The translations under genes and the position numbers were made by a program. Positions 1-6,152 of a stretch of DNA of 7,000 bases are shown piece by piece. Positions within the stretch are counted from its first letter, which is position 1; every line of letters starts with the position of its first letter. Source of the DNA: DASQDN01 sp035630195 (lineage in GTDB: Bacteria; Acidobacteriota; Terriglobia; Bryobacterales; Bryobacteraceae); contig DASQLD010000349.1 in assembly GCA_035630195.1 (NCBI GenBank), forward strand, positions 1 through 7,000, in the 5' to 3' direction. The notes beneath the pieces are model-generated. The model did no database searches. It saw only the letters and a program-made list of their open reading frames with translations, and was not told where the DNA came from.

Positions 1-1
1 A

Positions 2-2188
2 ATCGATCCGGTCGCGCGGGCGACGGCGGCATACTGGCCCGAGCCGGACCGGCCCGGTACGATCACGGGCGCCAACAACTTCTCGAGCAACAGCCGTCCG
101 TTTCTGAACCGCCACATTATCGTTGCCCGTGGCGACCACCAGTTCAACTCGAAGAACCAGTTGATGGTGCGATACTTCATCGCCGATACGCTCCAAGGAA
201 ATCCGGGCATCAGCGGTCATCCGGAGTCGGATACGACTGCTTCGGAAACCGATCAGAAGACTCACAACATTCTCGGGTCGTGGACCAACAACCTGCGCCC
301 GACGATACTCAGCGATTTTCGCTTCGGATTGGTGCGCCGCCATTTCTTCAGCGGCCGGTTTGGCAAGGACGAGAACTGGGCGGGCAAACTCGGGCTGGAA
401 GGCGTGTCCGCCGCGGGGTTCCCAATCTTCGGTGTTTCCGGCTTCACCGGGCTGGGCGGCGCGCCTTATCGCTACTCGAGCCCGCTCGATGATTATCAGG
501 TTCAGGAATCGCTCGCGTGGCACCGCGGGCGCCATGCATTGAAGTTCGGCATGGAAGGACGCTATGGGATCTTCAACGACGATACCGATTCGTCATCGAG
601 CGGCAACTTCAGCTTCGGGCCGCAATTGACGGCCTTGCCCGGCGCGGCCGGCACGGGTAATGCGTTCGCGACATTCCTCCTCGGCCAAGTGGATTCCGCC
701 AACATCATTCGTCCCGACCCGATCCGGTCCCGCGCATCGTACTGGGGCGTCTTCGTGCAGGACGACTGGCGCGTATCCGATCGTCTGACGCTGAATCTCG
801 GGCTCCGCTGGGAAACAACTGTGCCGCGAACAGAAGACGAGAACCGCATGAATTCGTTCGATATGACCGAGATCAATCCGGTCTCCGGCACACCCGGAGT
901 GGTGACGTTCGCAGGATTGAACGGCGTGCCCCGATCGGCATATGACATCGATCTGAACAACTTCGGTCCACGAGCCGGATTCGCCTGGAGCATTGCGGAG
1001 CGCACAGTCATTCGGGGCGGCGGAGGTATCATCTACGGAGCTTCGGTGAACTCGATCGTCGGCACGGCGGCTGCGCTGGGTTTCTCGACTGATTTCCGGC
1101 TCGCGTCGTCGCAGCAGGGATTTGTTCCGTCGATGCTGCTTCGCGACGGTTTCCCCGCATTTACCCGAACGCCTGTGGACCAACTCGGCGCGGGCTTTGG
1201 CGCGGTACCCGGCGGGCAGCCCACGAACACCGCGGTCACGTTCTTCGAGCGCTCCAGGCCGACGCCGGCATCGTATCAATACAACTTCGGCGTACAGCAC
1301 GAGATCGCGGCCAGCACGATCATGGAGGTGGGATACATCGCCAACCTCAGCCACCATCTCACCGCTCCGGATATGTCGATCAATCAGGTTCCTCCATCGC
1401 TAATGGGTCCGGGAGCTGCGCAGGTTCGGAGACCGTTCCCGCAGTTCACGAACGTATCGGTTTTGAATCCGCCCGTCGGCAATTCGACATACCATGCCGG
1501 ATTCGTGAAGGCCGAGCGGCGCTATCGCGCGGGGCTGTCGCTGCTGGCGCATTACACGTGGTCGAAGTTCATTGACGATGTCGAGTCGTTCACGGAGATA
1601 GGCGAGGTGGGAAGCTACTCGGATTTCTACAACCGCGCGCTCGACAAAGGGCTTTCGGGGAGCGATGTGCGTCATCGCGCGGTAATGAGCGGAGTTTATG
1701 AACTGCCGCTGTTGCGCAATCACGGCTGGCTGACCGTGTTGTTCGGCGGGTGGAGAACGGGCGGGATCGCGACGCTGCAATCGGGATCGGCGATGACGTT
1801 CTTCAGCTTCACGAACGAAACCAATGCGTTTCCAGCGGGCAGCGTTCGCGCAGATCTGGTGGGGAATCCCGAACTGCCGTCGGGCGACCGCACGCTCGCC
1901 CGGTGGTTCAACACGGCCGCGTTCGCAAACGCAGCGCCATTTCGGTTCGGCACGTCGGGACGCGGGATCATGACAGGACCAGGACGGGTGAACGTTGATG
2001 CATCACTTATGAAGCGCTTTCCGATTCGGGAAAACTGGCGAGCCGAACTGCGGGCGGAGTTCTTCAATCTCTTCAATCATGCGAACTTCGGTCTGCCCGG
2101 ACACACTGTAGGCGCCCCCAACTTTGGGGTGATCAATTCGTCTCAGCCCGGACGCAGCACTCAGCTGGCTTTGCGTATCGAATTCTAA
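2..2188 (+). CDS. TonB-dependent receptor, Oar-like, C-terminal beta-barrel (5' partial)
   Basis: Outer-membrane TonB-dependent receptor that would take up a large or scarce substrate using energy from TonB-ExbBD. The frame is open from base 2 with no stop, and coding sense continues upstream of the first possible start codons (TTG 161, ATG 164), so the gene begins outside the window; 728 residues are visible. The carboxypeptidase-regulatory-like and plug domains expected at the N-terminus are not here. Seen in this part (counting from base 2): alternating barrel strands rich in aromatics and Gly, a VQDDW motif near residue 252 followed by a LTLNLGLRWE strand, FFNLFNHANFG near residue 687, and a terminal Phe (LRIEF), the usual C-terminal signal of outer-membrane barrels. 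These match the large Oar-like receptors of Acidobacteriota. The substrate cannot be read from sequence. The next gene, a sulfatase 9 bases downstream, hints at a sulfated ligand, but no SusD-like partner is visible. The family call is secure. Confidence 0.9.
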   Translation: MDPVARATAAYWPEPDRPGTITGANNFSSNSRPFLNRHIIVARGDHQFNSKNQLMVRYFIADTLQGNPGISGHPESDTTASETDQKTHNILGSWTNNLRPTILSDFRFGLVRRHFFSGRFGKDENWAGKLGLEGVSAAGFPIFGVSGFTGLGGAPYRYSSPLDDYQVQESLAWHRGRHALKFGMEGRYGIFNDDTDSSSSGNFSFGPQLTALPGAAGTGNAFATFLLGQVDSANIIRPDPIRSRASYWGVFVQDDWRVSDRLTLNLGLRWETTVPRTEDENRMNSFDMTEINPVSGTPGVVTFAGLNGVPRSAYDIDLNNFGPRAGFAWSIAERTVIRGGGGIIYGASVNSIVGTAAALGFSTDFRLASSQQGFVPSMLLRDGFPAFTRTPVDQLGAGFGAVPGGQPTNTAVTFFERSRPTPASYQYNFGVQHEIAASTIMEVGYIANLSHHLTAPDMSINQVPPSLMGPGAAQVRRPFPQFTNVSVLNPPVGNSTYHAGFVKAERRYRAGLSLLAHYTWSKFIDDVESFTEIGEVGSYSDFYNRALDKGLSGSDVRHRAVMSGVYELPLLRNHGWLTVLFGGWRTGGIATLQSGSAMTFFSFTNETNAFPAGSVRADLVGNPELPSGDRTLARWFNTAAFANAAPFRFGTSGRGIMTGPGRVNVDASLMKRFPIRENWRAELRAEFFNLFNHANFGLPGHTVGAPNFGVINSSQPGRSTQLALRIEF

Positions 2189-2190
2189 GG
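2187..2190 (+). promoter_or_regulatory. Ribosome binding site of the sulfatase gene, overlapping the receptor stop codon
   Basis: AAGG overlaps the TAA stop of the receptor and lies 7 bases before ATG 2198. The overlap points to translational coupling and leaves no room for a separate promoter, which supports a shared transcript. Confidence 0.55.
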
Positions 2191-2197
2191 TCACGTT

Positions 2198-3742
2198 ATG
2201 CGAGAAATTTCACGCCGATCGTTCGGAGCTTCCCTTGCGGCAGTGGGCGCCAAGGCGCAAGGGAAATTGAGGCCCAACCTGGTATTCGTCTTCAGCGACC
2301 AGCAATCGTCGGACATGCTTGGTTGTTATGGCAACCGGCAGATTGTGACGCCGCAACTCGACCGGTTCGCGAGTCAAGGCGTGCGGTTCGCGCACTGCAT
2401 CAGCAACTCGCCGCTGTGCACGCCGTATCGCGGCGTGCTGCTGTCAGGAATGCATCCGCTTCGAAACGGCGCCATGGAAAACGATATACGGATGGTCCCC
2501 GGTGATGGCGGCTATTTCGGTGAGGTGCTGCGCGACGCGGGATACAGAACAGGCTACATCGGCAAGTGGCATCTCTATGGCGGCGACCGAGTGCGTCCGA
2601 TTCCGCCGGGCAACGACCGGTATGGTTTCGATGGAACCTTCCTGTCGAACAACTGCACTGTCGTGTTCGATAAGGATCGCGCGTACTACTGGGACGAACA
2701 GGGTCACCGACAGAAATACGGCGACTGGGAACCGTATGCGCAGACGCGGCAGGCGATGCGCTTCATTGATGACAACGCGGACGACAATGCGGATAAGCCT
2801 TTCGCGCTGTTTTTGTCGTGGCATCCCCCGCACAACTGGAGCCCGGTGAACCCGCCGGGGAAGGGTCCCGAGGACGGATACGGCGCTCCGGCGGATCTGT
2901 TGGAATTGTACGATCCCGACAAAATTGAGGTACGGGGGAACTGCGAGAACACGCCGTCACATCGCAAGGTCTACCGCGGGCACATGGCGATGTGTACGAG
3001 CCTTGACCGCGCCTTCGGATGGCTGATGGATAAGCTGCGGGAGAAGGGTCTGGCGGACAACACGATCGTCGTCTATACGTCCGATCATGGCGACACGCTG
3101 CTGTCGCATGGGCTGCAACGCAACAAGATGCGCCCGGAGGTGGAGTCCATTCGTGTACCGCTGATGATCCGTTATCCGGGAGTGCTCAGGCCGCGTGCAA
3201 GCGATCTGATGGTCGGCACTCTCGATCTGATGCCGACGCTTCTGGGGATGATGGGGTTGCGAGTTCCGCGCAGTTGTCAGGGGCGCGATCTGACACAGTC
3301 GATGATCAAGGCGCAGGACGACGCGGTCGCATCCGTGCCGCTGTTCCTGCTGCCGCTCGATTGGCGGGGCGTCTACACACGGCGGTATACCTATTGTTTC
3401 GACACATCGAAGCCGGGCGGCGATGCACTCTATCGTAATGCGCATTTCAGCAAGCCTGAAGGGCTGGCATGGAACTGCCTGTATGACCGGCAGGAGGACC
3501 GGTGGGAGCAGCGGAATCTGTTTGGATCGACGGAGCGTCGGGAGCTTCAGAAGAGCCTGCACCAGCAGACCAAATCGTGGATGAAGCGGCTCGGCGATGA
3601 GGGCGCCTCGTATGACGAGATTATTCGGGCATGTATGAGCCCGGAAGATCTCGAAGCACGGCGTGCGGGGAAGTTCGTGAAGCCGAACGGGGTCCTGCTA
3701 GGGCGACCCGTAGATCGGTTAAGGGCTGCTGGCGGTCGATAG
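2198..3742 (+). CDS. Cys-type sulfatase (alkaline-phosphatase fold, S1 family) with Tat-like leader
   Basis: Hydrolyses a sulfate ester (or, in some relatives, a phosphonate or phosphate ester); the substrate is unknown. 514 residues, normal for the family. The N-terminus SRRSFGASLAAVGAKA is a short twin-arginine-like leader with a possible AKA|Q cleavage, so the enzyme probably works in the periplasm. Family signatures in order: an N-terminal metal-binding segment FSDQQ (Asp34, preceded by Ser rather than a second Asp); CTPYRGVLLSG with Cys74 as the residue converted to formylglycine and Arg78; GYRTGYIGKWH with Lys123 and His125; SWHPPH with His209 and His212; and YTSDHGD with Asp296 and His297 as metal ligands, then His304 and Lys310. 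The set of catalytic elements looks complete. An imperfect DDNA-DDNA repeat lies at residues 191-198. The gene follows the receptor by 9 bases and is likely co-transcribed with it. A Cys-type enzyme needs a maturase (FGE or anSME); none with intact catalytic residues is in the window. Confidence 0.92.
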   Translation: MREISRRSFGASLAAVGAKAQGKLRPNLVFVFSDQQSSDMLGCYGNRQIVTPQLDRFASQGVRFAHCISNSPLCTPYRGVLLSGMHPLRNGAMENDIRMVPGDGGYFGEVLRDAGYRTGYIGKWHLYGGDRVRPIPPGNDRYGFDGTFLSNNCTVVFDKDRAYYWDEQGHRQKYGDWEPYAQTRQAMRFIDDNADDNADKPFALFLSWHPPHNWSPVNPPGKGPEDGYGAPADLLELYDPDKIEVRGNCENTPSHRKVYRGHMAMCTSLDRAFGWLMDKLREKGLADNTIVVYTSDHGDTLLSHGLQRNKMRPEVESIRVPLMIRYPGVLRPRASDLMVGTLDLMPTLLGMMGLRVPRSCQGRDLTQSMIKAQDDAVASVPLFLLPLDWRGVYTRRYTYCFDTSKPGGDALYRNAHFSKPEGLAWNCLYDRQEDRWEQRNLFGSTERRELQKSLHQQTKSWMKRLGDEGASYDEIIRACMSPEDLEARRAGKFVKPNGVLLGRPVDRLRAAGGR

Positions 3743-3809
3743 GCGACACGCGCGCGGTGCGGTCGCTCTCCGGTCCTGGAACGGAAGCGAAATCTGCATA
3801 AAGCTCGTC

Positions 3810-3837
3810 AAAAAAGCTACGACTCAACTGAATCAGC
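3810..3837 (-). terminator. Possible rho-independent terminator of the PEP-CTERM gene
   Basis: Read on the minus strand, GCT-GATTC, loop AGTT, GAGTC, a two-base bulge (GT), then AGC is followed at once by six T. This gives an 8-bp stem with one G-T pair and a bulge. It starts 15 bases past the stop of the PEP-CTERM gene, where a terminator would be expected. The stem is short and not GC-rich, so the call is tentative. Nothing convincing was found for the sulfatase gene on the other strand. Confidence 0.4.
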
Positions 3838-3852
3838 GAATATCGACGTTAA

Positions 3853-4455
3853 TCAAACCGATACGCGACGACGTAGCCGGTAGAGTAACCCAATTCCAAA
3901 CGCGCCTGCGAAAACTCCCATGGTCGCCGGCTCCGGTACCGCTTGGGCATCGATCGTTACCGCCACGTTGTCAACATAGAAATCATTGCCTTCGCGGTTG
4001 TTGCCGTTTCTGTTGACACGAATAAAGAAGACGCCATCGTTTTGTATCTCGAGCAAAGCGTTCGGGAGATCGCCGTTGGGTACGGACGTCGCGATGCTAA
4101 GGGGGGATGCCGACGTGAATCCGGACAAGTCGCTAAACGAGGTCAGTAGGGCATTCGGCTCACCGATGCTGTTTAGCACGAACACTGCGTCTCCCTGCTC
4201 GAAGCCGTTGGCGTTATCGTCGTAAACATCGAACGAGATAGTAATGGAGTTGATCGCTGTGAGCGATGCGAAGTCGGGGACCGAGAACCGGAAGCGAACG
4301 TTGTTAGGAGTCTGGCTGAGATAGATCGGCAGCCCTTGGTCTACGCCCGGCTGACCTTCGAGGATGCTTCCTTCATAATTGACGGTAACCGGAGCAGCTA
4401 GTATGCTTCCGGATGCACCGATAAATGTGAGAACAGCAATTAGAGCTGAGCGCAT
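3853..4455 (-). CDS. PEP-CTERM sorting-domain protein, secreted
   Basis: Exported surface or matrix protein of unknown role, 200 residues from the chosen start. It has an N-terminal signal peptide (MRSALIAVLTFIGASGSILAA, cut near residue 21), a beta-rich body with no recognised enzymatic motif, and a C-terminal PEP-CTERM tripartite tail: VPEPAT at 173-178, a hydrophobic helix at about 179-192, and a basic end RLRRR. In known systems this tail is recognised by an exosortase (EpsH/XrtA type) and linked to exopolysaccharide or biofilm matrix. The acidic stretch DVYDDNANGFEQGD (76-89) could bind calcium, which is inference. The frame is open further up to ATG 4509, but the 18 extra residues spoil the signal peptide, and AGGGG sits 4 bases before ATG 4455, so 4455 is preferred. 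The gene stands alone on this strand and is divergent from the SUMF1-esterase gene. No exosortase is in the window. Confidence 0.85.
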   Translation of the reverse strand: MRSALIAVLTFIGASGSILAAPVTVNYEGSILEGQPGVDQGLPIYLSQTPNNVRFRFSVPDFASLTAINSITISFDVYDDNANGFEQGDAVFVLNSIGEPNALLTSFSDLSGFTSASPLSIATSVPNGDLPNALLEIQNDGVFFIRVNRNGNNREGNDFYVDNVAVTIDAQAVPEPATMGVFAGAFGIGLLYRLRRRVSV

Positions 4456-4459
4456 GGAT

Positions 4460-4464
4460 CCCCT
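4460..4464 (-). promoter_or_regulatory. Ribosome binding site of the PEP-CTERM gene
   Basis: AGGGG on the minus strand lies 4 bases before ATG 4455. It supports this start over the upstream in-frame ATGs at 4485 and 4509, which would place a soluble, aromatic-rich stretch ahead of the signal peptide. Confidence 0.45.
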
Positions 4465-4475
4465 AAACCAAAAGA

Positions 4476-4504
4476 ATCCTAACATGTTCCAATGGGCTAT
4501 GCAA
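4476..4504 (-). promoter_or_regulatory. Weak sigma70-like promoter candidate for the PEP-CTERM gene
   Basis: On the minus strand TTGCAT (4499-4504) and TAGGAT (4476-4481) are 17 bases apart, 20 bases or so before ATG 4455. They match the consensus at only 3/6 and 4/6 positions. It lies in the 101-base space between two divergent genes, which must hold promoters for both. Spacing and location are the main support. Confidence 0.22.
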
Positions 4505-4544
4505 TCCAACTGAACTCCCGCTTCCTTTGGGCGCGGCTCAGAAC

Positions 4545-4549
4545 AAGGG
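4545..4549 (+). promoter_or_regulatory. Ribosome binding site that fixes the SUMF1-esterase start
   Basis: AAGGG lies 7 bases before ATG 4557, ideal spacing. The longer frame from TTG 4527 adds ten polar residues before a textbook signal peptide, so ATG 4557 is taken as the start. Confidence 0.65.
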
Positions 4550-4556
4550 TATAACG

Positions 4557-6152
4557 ATGAAATTGTCTCGAGTCTTCTACATTGCGCTTGTTGCTGGGGT
4601 TCTTAGCGCCGCTGATTTCGTAACGTTGCCTTACCCGCAAACGGGAAGCTCGGCTATCTCACCCTTTTCTGTCAGCACAAGCGAAGTTACTCAGGCCGAG
4701 TACAAAAGTGCTACCAACACCAACCCTTCCTTCAACGTTGGCGATCATCTGCCCGTTGAAAATGTCTCTTGGTGGGATGCGATTCGTTACTGCAATCGAC
4801 GCAGTGAGCGTGAAGGACTGGAACCCTGTTACAACATTTCTACGGGAGCCTGCGACCGGACCCGAAACGGTTATCGTCTTCTCACGGATGCCGAGTGGGC
4901 TTATGCCGCCGGCAAAGCTCCCGGACAGACCGAGATTCGCAAGTATGCCAATCTTGGCGATGATCAAACCAAAGATACCCGGATGCTCCTCGAGCGCCTC
5001 AGGTCCACCGGTACTGTCCCTGCAGGAACTTTATTGGCGAATGAATACGGCCTGTTTAACACGATTGGCAATGTCTGGGAATGGGTTCAGGACGGCGTGA
5101 GCTTCTCGAAAGGCATTCGGGGCGGATCGTATATTTCATCAACGTCGCGGTGGGGCGCCGGCTACAGATCATCGATGGAGCCCGATCGTAAGAGCCGCTT
5201 CACCGGCTTTCGAGTTTGCCGAACGGTTTCGGGAGATCTAGCTCCCCTCCTGACCTCACAAGATTGGAAGGAGCGCCGTCGGGTTCTTCAGAAGCAGTGG
5301 ACAGAGGTTTTGGGTATGGGCGGCATCGAAAAACCTCCAGTCAGCGCTCGGCTCAGCGAGACTCATGAGGAGACTGAGTACACCGGCAAACTGATGTACC
5401 TCCAGGTGGAGAAAGATTATTGGGAGAAGATCTACGTCATGCTTCCTCCAGGGAAGCCCACCAAGCCCCTACCCGTTGTCATCGTGCCCTATTACGACAT
5501 CGATACGCCTGCCGGCAAGAATCTCGGCGGGAGGGTGTACAACGCGACGAGTCGCGCAACATTCGGTCTCGAAGCGGTTCGGCGCGGATTCGCGGCGGTC
5601 GCGGTCCGCTGGTTTGGCGAGAGCTATGGCGAGCATTATGCCGAGGCTGTCGCCAACCTCAAGCTAAGGCATCCTAAGCTGACAGGGCTCGGAAAATGGG
5701 TGTGGGACTCGCAACGGCTCATTGATTACTTGCAGACGCTACCGGAGCTCGACACCAGCAGAATAGGCATCATTGGTCATTCGCTGGGAGGCAAGATGGC
5801 GCTTTATGCAGCCGCCTTCGATGAGCGTATCGGTGTGACGGTCAGCTCGGAACCTGGCATCGGTTTGAGCTTCTCGAACTACGAGGACTTCTGGTATCTA
5901 GGGGAGCAGCTCGACCGCGCGAGGGACCATCACGAATTGCTGGCGCTCATCGCCCCGAGACCGTTTCTTCTGATTGCCGGCGATTCGGCAGATAGTAACA
6001 AGAGTTTGCTGTATCTCAATGCGGCTAAGCCGGTCTACGCGTTATCTGGCGCCACGGACCGGCTTGGTTTTCTCAACCACAGGCAAGGTCATCCCCTGAC
6101 GGCGGAAGCTGTCACGGCGGCAATGGATTTCTTGCAACGTTACTTGCAGTAG
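4557..6152 (+). CDS. Secreted fusion: SUMF1/FGE-like domain + alpha/beta hydrolase (esterase, CE15/acetyl-xylan-esterase-like)
   Basis: 531-residue exported protein with two domains, probably an esterase on complex carbohydrate. A signal peptide (1-19, LSA|A) is followed by a SUMF1/FGE-sulfatase (C-type-lectin-like) domain, about 22-224, with the markers SEVTQAEY, PVENVSWWDA, RLLTDAEW (107-114), GNVWEW (171-176), RGGSY (188-192) and a closing GFRVCR. Where a true formylglycine-generating enzyme has its catalytic Cys pair just after GGS-aromatic, this protein has Ser194 and Trp199, so FGE activity is unlikely; a binding or structural role is inferred. After a linker, an alpha/beta hydrolase spans about 276-531: nucleophile Ser409 in GHSLGGK, LIAPRP (464-469), His512 in QGHPLT. 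The acid may be Glu432, at Ser+23 as in CE15 glucuronoyl esterases, which also keep a Lys at Ser+4 (here Lys413), or Asp476 in IAGDS as in dienelactone-hydrolase relatives. The substrate is unknown. The gene ends flush against the RraA-like gene. Confidence 0.88.
   Translation: MKLSRVFYIALVAGVLSAADFVTLPYPQTGSSAISPFSVSTSEVTQAEYKSATNTNPSFNVGDHLPVENVSWWDAIRYCNRRSEREGLEPCYNISTGACDRTRNGYRLLTDAEWAYAAGKAPGQTEIRKYANLGDDQTKDTRMLLERLRSTGTVPAGTLLANEYGLFNTIGNVWEWVQDGVSFSKGIRGGSYISSTSRWGAGYRSSMEPDRKSRFTGFRVCRTVSGDLAPLLTSQDWKERRRVLQKQWTEVLGMGGIEKPPVSARLSETHEETEYTGKLMYLQVEKDYWEKIYVMLPPGKPTKPLPVVIVPYYDIDTPAGKNLGGRVYNATSRATFGLEAVRRGFAAVAVRWFGESYGEHYAEAVANLKLRHPKLTGLGKWVWDSQRLIDYLQTLPELDTSRIGIIGHSLGGKMALYAAAFDERIGVTVSSEPGIGLSFSNYEDFWYLGEQLDRARDHHELLALIAPRPFLLIAGDSADSNKSLLYLNAAKPVYALSGATDRLGFLNHRQGHPLTAEAVTAAMDFLQRYLQ

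Noticed and set aside
593..1357. 254-codon open frame antisense to the TonB receptor
   Set aside because: It is a GC-rich shadow of the receptor frame. Its translation is low-complexity Arg/Ala/Glu-rich with no domain, while the sense strand has clear barrel motifs.
2957..3562. 201-codon open frame antisense to the sulfatase
   Set aside because: The sense frame holds the conserved sulfatase metal site; the antisense product has no recognisable motif, signal or ribosome site.
3743..3766. GCGAC...GTCGC inverted repeat just after the sulfatase stop, as a terminator
   Set aside because: The stem is only 5 bp with a 14-base loop and there is no T tract; GC-rich sequence gives such pairs by chance.
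4550..4555. TATAAC resembling a -10 box before the SUMF1-esterase gene
   Set aside because: It lies one base before ATG 4557, so transcription would begin inside the gene. No -35 fits, and it is better read as the spacer after the ribosome site.
4557..5228. Calling the N-terminal domain an active sulfatase-maturing enzyme
   Set aside because: The catalytic cysteine pair of formylglycine-generating enzymes is replaced by Ser and Trp, and the protein is exported.
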